64,000 bases of DNA. Origin: an uncultured Verrucomicrobiales bacterium. GTDB taxonomy: Bacteria > Verrucomicrobiota > Verrucomicrobiia > Verrucomicrobiales > Akkermansiaceae. Location: positions 1 through 64,000 of the forward strand of contig CALGJQ010000024.1 of the NCBI GenBank assembly GCA_937928545.1, read 5' to 3'. The notes beneath the pieces were generated by a model. That model worked only from the letters and a program-made list of their open reading frames with translations. It was not told the DNA's origin and did no database searches. Both the position numbers and the translations under genes were made by a program. Below, in pieces: positions 7,856 to 17,600 of this stretch; position 1 is the first letter of the stretch; every line of letters starts with the position of its first letter.

Positions 7856-9445
7856 TTACACATCAAAGAAGTCCTCACCAAAGGCTCCAGACTTCTGCAG
7901 ATAGTAATCGTAACCACCTGAGTATTTCTTCACCTCACCATCGGCAATGTGCCAAGTGTGCTCCGCCAATGAGCGAATGAAGTGCACATCGTGCGAGATG
8001 AAGACAAGCGTTCCTTCGAATTGCTTCAGCGCCGAAACGAGAGCTTCGATCGAAGTCAGGTCCAAGTGAGTGGTTGGCTCGTCCATCAAAAGAAGATTCG
8101 GAGGATCGACTAGGAACTTCACCAAAGAGAGACGAGACTTCTCACCACCGGAAAGGATCTTCACCCGCTTCGCAACGTCGTCCTTTTTAAAGAGGAAGGA
8201 TCCCAAGATAGAACGAGCTTCATTCTCGCGCATCCCGCCACCGGCTTCCACGACTTCTTCGAGAACAGAATTATTTTCATTCAAGGTCACCGCACGGTGC
8301 TGCGAGAAATAACCGATCTTTGTCGTAGTTCCGACATTCCGCTTACCAGCATCTCCTTTTTCAATCCCCGCGAGCATCTTCATGAGTGTGGACTTACCCG
8401 CCCCGTTGGGCCCGACGAGAACCACCCGATCTCCGCGCTCAATATGGACATCGAGATTCTTATAGAGAACATTGTCACCGTAAGCCTTATCAACATTCTC
8501 AAGTGAAATCACCCGCTGGGTCGAACGTGGTGGCTGCGGAAAGTGGAAGTGGAACAGCTTACGCGGCTTGCGTGGCTTCGGTAGCTTGTCCATTTTCTCG
8601 ATCATCTTAATCCGGCTCTGCACCTGCGAAGCCTTCGATCCGACCGAGCGAAATTTATCGATGAACTCCTGAATCCGAGCGATCTCCTTCTTCTGATTCT
8701 GGAAGCCCTTCATCTGCTGATCGTAGCGCTCGTCCTTCAGCTTGAGATACTTCGTATAGTTCCCATCGTAGGCGATGAACTTCTGCTCATCGATCTCGTA
8801 AACCTTCTCCACCACCCCATCCATGAAGGAGCGATCGTGAGAAATAATCAGAAGCGCACCCGGATACTGATTCAAGTAACGCTGGAACCACATCAAAGAG
8901 TTCAAGTCGAGATGGTTCGTCGGCTCATCCAGCATAAGGAGGTCTGGCTCCTCCACCAAAAGACGCGCTAGATGCGCCCGCATGATCCAACCTCCAGAGA
9001 ACATATTGGCAGGACGAGCAAAGTCTTCCTGCGAGTAACCGAGACCAGCCAAAATCTTCTTCGCCTTCGGCTCCAGCTGATAGCCATTGAGTTCTTCAAA
9101 GCGATCCTGCGCCACTCCGTATTCCTCAGAATCTTTCGCTGCGGTGCGAACAGTCACCATGACCTTGATCAGCTCTTCACTAATCCCCATCGCAATCTCC
9201 AAAATGGAAGCCTCACCGGGATCTCCCGCTTCCTGAGCGAGGTAACCCACCAAACCATATTCGTCCCGATCCACCGTTCCTGAGTCCGACTCTTCTTCCC
9301 CGAGGATGATCTTAAAGAGCGTGGACTTACCCGCCCCATTCGGGCCAACGAGCGCAACCCGCTCGCCCCAGTTGATCGTCAATTCTGCGTCTTCAAAGAG
9401 CACGCGGCCACCGAGGGCTTTGGTCATTTTTTTGATCGTCAACAT
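7856..9445 (-). CDS. ABC-F family ATP-binding protein (ribosome-associated, EttA/Uup/YbiT type)
   Basis: A 529-residue soluble protein with two ABC ATPase domains and no membrane segments. Domain 1 has GPNGAGKST, signature FSGGWIMRAHLARLL and Walker B LLMLDEPTNHLD. Domain 2 has a second GPNGAGKST, signature LSGGEKSRLSLVKFL and LLLMDEPTTHLD. A charged alpha-helical linker (about residues 240-320) joins them, as in ABC-F factors that act at the ribosomal E site. The open frame continues upstream into repeat DNA. The ATG at 9445 begins the family-like MLTIKKMTKALGG and is chosen. Which subfamily (EttA, Uup or YbiT) cannot be decided by eye. Confidence 0.9.
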   Translation of the reverse strand: MLTIKKMTKALGGRVLFEDAELTINWGERVALVGPNGAGKSTLFKIILGEEESDSGTVDRDEYGLVGYLAQEAGDPGEASILEIAMGISEELIKVMVTVRTAAKDSEEYGVAQDRFEELNGYQLEPKAKKILAGLGYSQEDFARPANMFSGGWIMRAHLARLLVEEPDLLMLDEPTNHLDLNSLMWFQRYLNQYPGALLIISHDRSFMDGVVEKVYEIDEQKFIAYDGNYTKYLKLKDERYDQQMKGFQNQKKEIARIQEFIDKFRSVGSKASQVQSRIKMIEKMDKLPKPRKPRKLFHFHFPQPPRSTQRVISLENVDKAYGDNVLYKNLDVHIERGDRVVLVGPNGAGKSTLMKMLAGIEKGDAGKRNVGTTTKIGYFSQHRAVTLNENNSVLEEVVEAGGGMRENEARSILGSFLFKKDDVAKRVKILSGGEKSRLSLVKFLVDPPNLLLMDEPTTHLDLTSIEALVSALKQFEGTLVFISHDVHFIRSLAEHTWHIADGEVKKYSGGYDYYLQKSGAFGEDFFDV

Positions 9446-9490
9446 GGCGGAAAGGATGTCGGACGAGATGGCCTCAGAGTCAAGAATTTT

Positions 9491-9570
9491 GCGGCGTGGC
9501 GGAGACCTCCGGTCTCCACGCCAATCAGTGATCCTTCTATTAGGCAGGGAGACCGGAGGTCTCCGCCACA
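9491..9570. repeat. Paired inverted palindromic repeats (BIME-like)
   Basis: Two REP-like units in opposite orientation: GGCGGAGACCTCCGGTCTCC at 9498-9517 and its reverse complement at 9548-9567. The match extends to 22 bp (9496-9517 against 9548-9569), with a 30-base spacer. Each unit is itself a palindrome (GGAGACC-TCC-GGTCTCC). It lies between the rpsA terminator and the ABC-F gene. Confidence 0.8.
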
Positions 9571-9571
9571 T

Positions 9572-9604
9572 AAAAAAGCCGCCTCGGTTTCCCGAAGCGG
9601 CTTT
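9572..9604 (-). terminator. Rho-independent terminator of rpsA
   Basis: Read on the minus strand: AAAGCCGC, a TTCGGGAAACCGA apical part, GGCGGCTTTTTT. The outer stem is strong and ends in a T run, 22 bases after the rpsA stop. Confidence 0.85.
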
Positions 9605-9626
9605 GAAGTTTGTGATCCGGAGAGGA

Positions 9627-11345
9627 TTACTCCTCTTCTGGAGAGGGGCTCCACTCCTCGGACTCGTCGCTGGTGGCAAGGTTGAACGCTTGCTCCAGGC
9701 CAACGAGGTCGCTGGATGGACGGAGGGTCTCGAAGGACGCGCTCTCTTTCTGAAGCTGATCGTCTGAGTAAGCAACAGCCTTGATCGAAAGACCAATGCG
9801 ACGCTCGATCTTGTCGACCTTGATGACGCGGGCTTCAACTTCGTCGGCGACCTTAAGGACATCCTTAACGCGCTCCACGTGCTCTTCGCTAAGCTGCGAG
9901 ATGTGGATGAGGCCGTCGATGTCGCCATCGAGGCTGACGAAGGCTCCGAATGAAGCAATCTTAGCAACCGTTCCGGTGACTTTATCGCCAACCTTGAACT
10001 TGCCGTCGATGTCGGACCATGGATCGTTATCAAGCTGCTTGATACCGAGAGAAACACGCTGGTTCTCTTTGTCGATCGAAAGGACCACTGCCTCCACCTC
10101 GTCGCTCTTCTTGAGCATCTCGGATGGGTGGTTGATCTTGCGAGTCCAAGAAAGGTCGGACACGTGGATCATGCCATCGATTCCCTCTTCGAGGCCAACA
10201 AAAGCACCGTAAGCGGTGAGGTTGCGCACCTCGCCCTTGATCTCTTTGCCGATTGGGTAACGGGCTTCGATCTCGGACCATGGGTTCTCTTCGAGCTGGC
10301 GGACACCGAGAGAAATCTTCTGCTCTTCGATGCTGATGCCGAGGACAACGGCTTTGATCTCCTGATCGATTTCGAGGACATCGCTGGGACGCGTGATGCG
10401 CTTGACCCAGGAGAGCTCGGAAACGTGAACGAGACCTTCGACACCCTTCTCGATTTCGATGAAGGCTCCGTATGGAAGAAGCTTGGTGACTTTACCAGAA
10501 ACCTCTGCCGCAATCGGGAAGCGAGCTTCAATGTCAGCCCATGGGTTATCAGTCATCTGCTTGAGACCAAGTGAGACACGCTCTTTCTCGCGGTCCACGT
10601 CGAGGATCTGAACCTCGAGCTCTTGGCTCACGCGGAGCATTTCTGATGGGTGCGCGATGCGACCCCAGCTCATGTCCGTAATGTGGAGGAGTCCGTCCAT
10701 TCCCTCAAGGTCAACAAAGGCACCGAAATCGGTGATGTTCTTAACCTGTCCCACGACCTTGTCACCAACGGTAACGGTCTGGAGGAACTTCTGGCGGAGC
10801 TCTGAACGCTCAGCCTCGATGACTTCGCGACGGCTAAGAACGAGGTTCTTGCGGTCGTCGTTCACCTTGACGATTTTGAATTCGTAAACATTACCGACAT
10901 ATTCGGTAAGGTCGCGTGGAGGAATGATGTCGACTTGGGAACCGGGGAGGAAGGCCTCGACACCGACGTTCACCATCAGGCCACCTTTGACAGCGCCTTT
11001 GACTTTTCCTTTCACAAGGCCACCAGCCTCGTAAACTTGCATGATCTTTTCCCAGTTCTGCTTGTGGGCGGCCTTCTCTTTAGAAAGGACAATGAGTCCT
11101 TCATCATCTTCGAGGCGCTCAAGGAGAACTTCAACTTCGTCACCGACTTCGATTTCTTCGTCTTCGAATTCGGAAACAGGGATGGCTCCCTCTGATTTAT
11201 ATCCAATGTCGACAACGACGACTTGGGGGCGGATGTCGAGGATCGTGCCATTGACAATCGATCCTTCTTTAAACTCGCGGAAGTGCTCGTCGATCAGAGC
11301 GGAAAGCTCTGTATTCGCGGACTCCGCAACTGCGGTATCACTCAT
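9627..11345 (-). CDS. rpsA: 30S ribosomal protein S1
   Basis: Binds mRNA on the small subunit and promotes initiation on weakly paired leaders. Seen: six S1/OB repeats. The first two are divergent (GTILDIRPQVVVVDIG and KVKGAVKGGLMVNVG). The next four carry the canonical pattern: DFGAFVDLEGMDGLLHITDMS, PYGAFIEIEKGVEGLVHVS, AYGAFVGLEEGIDGMIHVS and SFGAFVSLDGDIDGLIHIS. At 572 residues it is close to E. coli S1. Few genes in the window have an obvious Shine-Dalgarno sequence, and S1-dependent initiation would fit that. It lies downstream of a tRNA-Arg gene and ends in a clear terminator. Confidence 0.96.
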   Translation of the reverse strand: MSDTAVAESANTELSALIDEHFREFKEGSIVNGTILDIRPQVVVVDIGYKSEGAIPVSEFEDEEIEVGDEVEVLLERLEDDEGLIVLSKEKAAHKQNWEKIMQVYEAGGLVKGKVKGAVKGGLMVNVGVEAFLPGSQVDIIPPRDLTEYVGNVYEFKIVKVNDDRKNLVLSRREVIEAERSELRQKFLQTVTVGDKVVGQVKNITDFGAFVDLEGMDGLLHITDMSWGRIAHPSEMLRVSQELEVQILDVDREKERVSLGLKQMTDNPWADIEARFPIAAEVSGKVTKLLPYGAFIEIEKGVEGLVHVSELSWVKRITRPSDVLEIDQEIKAVVLGISIEEQKISLGVRQLEENPWSEIEARYPIGKEIKGEVRNLTAYGAFVGLEEGIDGMIHVSDLSWTRKINHPSEMLKKSDEVEAVVLSIDKENQRVSLGIKQLDNDPWSDIDGKFKVGDKVTGTVAKIASFGAFVSLDGDIDGLIHISQLSEEHVERVKDVLKVADEVEARVIKVDKIERRIGLSIKAVAYSDDQLQKESASFETLRPSSDLVGLEQAFNLATSDESEEWSPSPEEE

Positions 11346-11456
11346 AACTGTAGGTTAGAATTTGGGTTAGTTTGGTTAATCGTCCAGACGACAAGTGCCC
11401 CACTGGAAGAAAACAAGCATTGCGGGGCGCCAACGTGCTTATTTCCAGCTCATTAA

Positions 11457-11477
11457 CGTTTCTCACGAGGAGAAACG
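11457..11477 (-). promoter_or_regulatory. Hairpin in the rpsA leader
   Basis: Perfect 8-bp inverted repeat CGTTTCTC-ACGAG-GAGAAACG, about 110 bases upstream of the rpsA ATG. It could be a leader structure for autogenous control, a transcription-factor site, or part of the tRNA transcript's end. Confidence 0.35.
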
Positions 11478-11478
11478 A

Positions 11479-11534
11479 GCCATTCGCGTTTCCTAGGCCC
11501 CGTCGATAGAAAGATCAGGCATAAAAAACGCGAA

Positions 11535-11538
<4 letters not shown>
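11479..11538. repeat. 13-bp inverted repeat including the tRNA-Arg 3' end
   Basis: GCCATTCGCGTTT (11479-11491) is the exact reverse complement of AAACGCGAATGGC (11526-11538). The right arm covers the encoded CCA of the tRNA gene and a few bases beyond. The 34-base gap is long for a terminator loop. Confidence 0.5.
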
Positions 11539-11611
<73 letters not shown>

Positions 11612-11679
11612 TAATTCGCGTGGCGGGACTCTAGGAAAAAAGAACGACCCGTCAACACTTTAAGGAAAAATTAGCTTCA

Positions 11680-14600
11680 TTATTTCCGCAGCTTCCAAAC
11701 AACGAAAAGCGACAGCGCGATGAGGATAAGAATCCAAAGCCGTCCCATCATGGACGGCTTCCCTTGGTCACTCTGAATATCAAGGGCTAGAGACAATGCT
11801 TCCTCTCCGTTCACTTGGATTTTTCGAGTAAAAACAAGCGATTTACCCGAAGTCGGAATCACGGGATCCAACTGCTGACTCACTGGCTCGGTGATCCCTT
11901 GATTCTTAACCCACTTCTTCGCGATGGTATCCAGCTGGCGATTCACGTCCGCATTATTGCCATTGATCATATTACTGTAGTCATCACGACCAAAGTTCAG
12001 ATTCCCGGAGAAAATCGGATTGGCTAAGGTCGCGGCCTCGATTTGCTGATTCTCTTGACCCTGAAGACCCCAAACATTGGAGTTATAGAGACGTTGACGG
12101 CGCGTATTGAGGCCCATCACCGCTTGCTGCGTCGCGAGATTCTCAACTTTCACCCGCACATCTTCATTGCTGGCTTCATCGAGATTTGAGCCATTATACA
12201 CCTGAACCAATGCCGCGTTCGCCTTAGCCTGCTCGCCGGCTTGCAGGAAATTCGTGGCCTTACTCAGACGACTGAGCGAATCTTGCTTCTTCTCGCTATT
12301 CTGCTGACCCACCAATCGGCGATACCCAACTTGATCGACCTCATCGAGATTCAAGACCTGATCAAAATCCAAGTCCCCTCCCGAGCCCTTCAGCGAGTAG
12401 CCCTCTGGCACCGAAATGGTCCAAGTAACATTTTCCAAAGGTTCCCCAATCTTGAAGGCTGCGAGCGAAAGATTCGCTAAAGATTCCGCTGAGGTGGAAG
12501 TGGCATAGGTGAACTTCACCGTGGCTTCACTTTCTCCCGCATCTCCCGTGACATGGAAGCGGAAGGAATCGCCATCCTTCACCACAAGCGCGCTTTCCTC
12601 ATTCACAAAGACTCCGAAGAGCCGGCTCCGAGCGGGAAGCGTCAGAGTCAAGGAACCTCGTTGGCGGCTCTCCAATCGTAGCTCCGCCTGATTGATCAAC
12701 TCCCCTTGCGGAGAAAGAATGGTATGAAGACTCCCTTCCACCACACGCATCCGAGCACTGCTCACCACTTCATGCTGTTTCCAGCTCACGGGCACACCGG
12801 CGCTGGGCTGCTTACTCCGCAGAATAGCCGCCGGTGCACCGCTCCGATCCACTTGATAGAGGGACTTGGGAAGAGAAACCCAGTCGATCCCATCCCATCC
12901 GGGAGCGCTCACCGGATCAAGCTTCAACCTCGCACCCGGCCTTAAAGCGAGGAAGGTTTCCTGCTGACGCACCGCTGGAAAAATTGCGGTATGGAGATTT
13001 TTCTGATCTTCACTTTGCTCATACTCGATCCGCAGAGGGACATCACCAATGACTCGGCGCTTAAAGCGAATCTTCCACTGATTCTCCCCCATGTTCAGAA
13101 TATCTCGTACTTCAGCACCCGAAACCCTTACGGTCTGAGCATCGACTTCAGACAGTCCAGGCAAAGTCACCTCTAACTCACGGATCGAGGCGTAATCCAC
13201 CCGCAGCCTCAAATCGATCCGTGACTTAGAACGTCCCTCTCGTAGTTCCACATCGTGCAAACTCTGCGCCGCTAACGAGGGGGCGAGCTGGTCCACCGCG
13301 AGATCGAGCTCCCACGATTTTTGCAACAGGCGGAAGGCAAGCGAACCCGCTTGAGCCCCACCAACATTTCTTGGATCGAGCGCTGAAAGATCTTTTCTCC
13401 GCTCGACACTCAGCTGAATCCCACGCCCGGGCACAATCACCAATTGCCCCGCCTGTCGCTTGGACTCACTCAGCGAGATCTTCGGCACCCGCCAAGCGGT
13501 AGCGGGTAAACTAGGACGGGCACTATTGAGAACGAGCGAGAACTTCTGCGTCCCCATCGTTTTCCCATTGAGATTCATCGTCACAAAGCGCTGACCGCCC
13601 TCTTCCACTTCCACCCAATGATTCAAGGCCGCACCCGTCAGCGATTCCACTTCAAACCCCTTCGGCAAGGGAAAGCTCAGACGGAAGACACCGGCCCGAG
13701 TGATTGCCGCGGTTAAATCAACAGCCAGCACGATTCGCTCTTCACCAAATGACAAACGTTGTTGTGAGTCGACTCTCACTTCCGGAGAAACCGGTGCAAC
13801 CTTCAGCTTCAGAGAGGCTTCCCCTTTTGAATAACGATAAACCTTCTGCAGCGAAGCTGTTGGACGATTCTCCCGATCAAGCGGAAGCATTCCACCGCTA
13901 AAGTCGGCAAGATTCACAAGAGACATTCCCTTCGCTTCATCACGATCAAGCTGGGCTTCTCGCCCAAAGGCCAAGGCCAACATTCCCACTTCCCCCGCCG
14001 CACCCTTCACTCGCATCGGCGACACGCTGACCTCTGCCGGCAACTCTGCGAGCGCACGCTGAGTTTCAATTTCGATAGCAAAGGGCTTCGATTGAAACGG
14101 AGCCAAGTCCACACTCAAAACCCGAGTTGAAGGATCAAAACGCCAAGGCCCCACGAGCTTGCTCTTCACATCACTCACCGTGAAACCCGCTGGCACGGCT
14201 AAAACGAGCTGCTTCACCTGACCTTGAGCCGGACGAACCTTAATCCGATGCCTCCCATCAACCACTCCGGGACCGGGGACAAAAAGATCATCAACCTCGA
14301 TATAGAATCGACTCGCTTCCGCCGCGACATCACGCGCTCTTGGGCTCAAGATCACGCTCACGTTTTCCTCCGGAGCTAGCCAAAGTTGCGCCACACTCCC
14401 CTTCCCATCGATCAGCTTCTTTCGGACCGCTGCGCTGGAATCAATCGACCAGCCAGACGCTTCATAGTTCACCGTCAGACTACGCACCGCTGCCAATCCG
14501 GTGAACAAGGGAACCCCTTTCGTAACATCTGCAGCTGAGGCTTGATAAGAGAACTTCGCCTTAAAACTCCCCTCTCTGGTAGGAACCACGAGGTAATTCC

Positions 14601-17600
14601 CTCCTTCCGTAATCACCTTCAAATTCTCGCCCTCAAATTTCGTCAAGGTCGCCGGTGCTTTCAAAAGTAAAAAGCGCTCTCCCGCCTTTCCGCTCAGATC
14701 TAACTCAACCGATGAGACCAAACGACGCCCCTTAATCGTCCAACTCTCAGTCACCGCATCAGCCGCCTTCCAACTCGGAGGAGCCACTGTTTTGGCATCA
14801 GTCGAATTCATCCCGAAGCAAGTCAGCAGACCGACAAGTAAGAGTGTCGTCAAACCACCACGGGGATCTGGCTCATCTTCCTCTTCTTCATCCAACTCGT
14901 CATCTTCCTCCTTCGCAAAGAGTTCGCGCCATGAATCCATCGAACGGCGCACCCTTTGCAACAGCAGCAAGAAAATGACGATCCCAAGTAAGAGAAAGAA
15001 CCATCCGGCCCCACCCGTGCAGGTGAGCAGACCAAAGGAAATCCCGAAAGCGGCCAAACAGAAGAATAAGGCTCTCCTTTCCTTCAACTTTACCGCTGCG
15101 ACAATGCAAAGAATCGCGACCACAAACGCAAACATCCCCAGATTCGACACCCCAAGGTTTCCATTCTTCACTTGAGACACCGTGACGCCCAGCTCTGCCC
15201 CCGGAGAGGTCACGGGCGCACGATATTCTAGTGCATCAGGAAGAACGCTTCTTTGATCTCCACCCTGCGCAGCCAGATAAAAAGAACCGACACCCGCAAA
15301 TAAGACAAGAGCCGCCCCCACCAGAGAAACCCCAGCGGGAATCTTCATCAGCCAAGTTCCAAAAATCCACAGAGCCACAATCAAAGTGAAGGTCAAAAGC
15401 GCCTGGCTCTCGATCCACGTGAAGCCATTCTCCTGCGAGTATGCCGTCAACAAATTCAGCGAACCGGACGAAACCGGCTTCAATTGATATCCGGTATCTG
15501 GAGTCACCAGCCAACGTGTCATCAACTGCGTGGCATTGGCAACGCTCGGAGATAAAATGCGAATCTCTCCTCCATCCACTCCGCTTCTTCCACTCGAGCG
15601 CACCGACACTCGCACTGGAAGATTCGGCCCAACCGAATCAGGCAGCGGCACCAGGCGAATCTCACCCGCTTCACGGATCGTAACCGCCTCGCCATTCACC
15701 TTCACTTCCTTCACTTGTAAGCCAGCGGGAACCTCCAACTCAAGACTCCGACCACCACGAGTGCGCACATCAAAGTTTGAAATTGTTACCACTCCACCAT
15801 CTCTCGCAATGCGACTCGATAGCTCCGCAAATTCCACCACCTGCGACTCCATCTCACTTCGGCTGAACCATGAAACCTTTCTCTCAAGAGCAAAGGGCCG
15901 ACGTTGGTAAGACCAAGCCTTCAAAGTCGGCGCATGGCTCATCAACTGATACTCGCCTGGCAATTCTAGGGGATCTAATTCCTGTAAAAAATCTCCCTCG
16001 GGCGCATCCAAAATCTCAACCTGCCCCGGGCTCACAACCTGCACGAAGCCATGTTCACTCTGCACATTCTCCGCAGCTAATTCTCCCAACTTCAGCGCGG
16101 CTCCCGCTTTTTGCTCATAGGTAACGAGAAGCTGATAGGCTCCCATCACCGGTCGATGCAGAGGCACCACGAGCGATCCTTCAATCTGTCGATAGTCGCG
16201 AATATCACGCCCATCGACATCGAGATGCTCAATCCCTTCCGGGAGTGTTAAACGCCACTCATTCACGGGCGCACCAGTCACGAAGAAGTTAAGTAGCACC
16301 GAGACATAGGCGGTTCCTTCCTTCAACGAATAAAGGTGAAAGGCATCCGCCTGCACGTTCTGACTCAGAGCAGTCACCGACATCTCCGCCTTCCATTCTT
16401 CCGCCCGAATCCGAAAGGCTTGTTGCAAATTCGCTCCCCGTTTCAAAAGCCGAGCAAGCGGCATTTCTGCCAATCCCTCTACGCTCCCTGGACTCACCCG
16501 AAATCCCGGCGCCGCACTCACTCCGATCTCACCACCCACCGCAGTATCACCCGGAAAACTGAGGCTTGGAAGATTCCAAGCACCAGCCTGAGCCGCTTCA
16601 TTCTTCTCAAAATGAACCTTCACCAAACGACGCCCCGACACTTCTTTCGCAAAAATCACCTTTAAGCGACGACGCGCATCTTCAGGCTCCGAGACCACGT
16701 AATCCGAAACATCCGCGCCCGTGACCGAAACCACCGAATAATCAGCAGGCCCATAAATCTCCCACTCCCGAATCCCCGCCTCGCGAATCTCCAGCTTCAG
16801 ATCAGCTCGCAGAACGCGATCAGTCTCCGTAAGTTCGTATGCCAAAGTCTGCGAGACATTGATCTCAGGCTTCACTCGCTCTGCTGCCACCGTGAATGAA
16901 CGCGTCGCCGCCGGATAACGATAGTGGAACACCTGGCGAATCGATTTCGGAAGGGCATGCGTTTCCGGAAATTGATCAGGCGAAAGCTGGGTCAAACCAG
17001 TGGGTTTCATGACCTCAATTCGCACCGCTCCTCGGTTATAAATTCGAAAGTAACCCGAATGCCGCACAACATTCAAAGGAGTGAGCCGAAGCGGCTCGGT
17101 CTTCACCGGAAGCGCCGCCAAAGCGGACTGTGAACGAATCACAAAGGAGGCCTCTTTCGTCACCGGACGGCTCAAAAGAACCTCCAGCACGCGCTTCTCA
17201 CTCACTTGCCAACTGAGAACATTTTCACCTTCCACCGCGAGAATCTCACCCGTTCCCGCAAGCTGAATCTTGAGACTCGGGAGCGAGCCCTGCAGCGTCT
17301 TCACCGTGAGTTCAGTCATTTGACGCAATAGTCCAGCACCCACCGAAATCTCACCCATCGCTTCACTTGTGTAGAACAATTCTCCATCGTTCGACTTCCG
17401 CTCCGCCTGCCAAGCAAAGTGACAACAGCCACTCGCCGGAAGAAAGGCCTGATGCCCACCCTGCCTCAACATCGGGCTCACAGGCAATGCCCCATCAAAG
17501 ACCGCCGTCTCCGTCAGCCCCTTCAATTGAATCGGAACCACTGCTCCACTGGGCACAAAGAAATCAATTTTCTTCCACTCCCCCGTCGCTTGAATCGGCG

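Noticed and set aside
9446-10057. N-terminal extension of the ABC-F gene by about 200 codons into the repeat and rpsA region
   Set aside because: The extra residues are Ser/Arg-rich antisense of rpsA and translated repeats. ABC-F proteins start at the MLTIKKM-like position.
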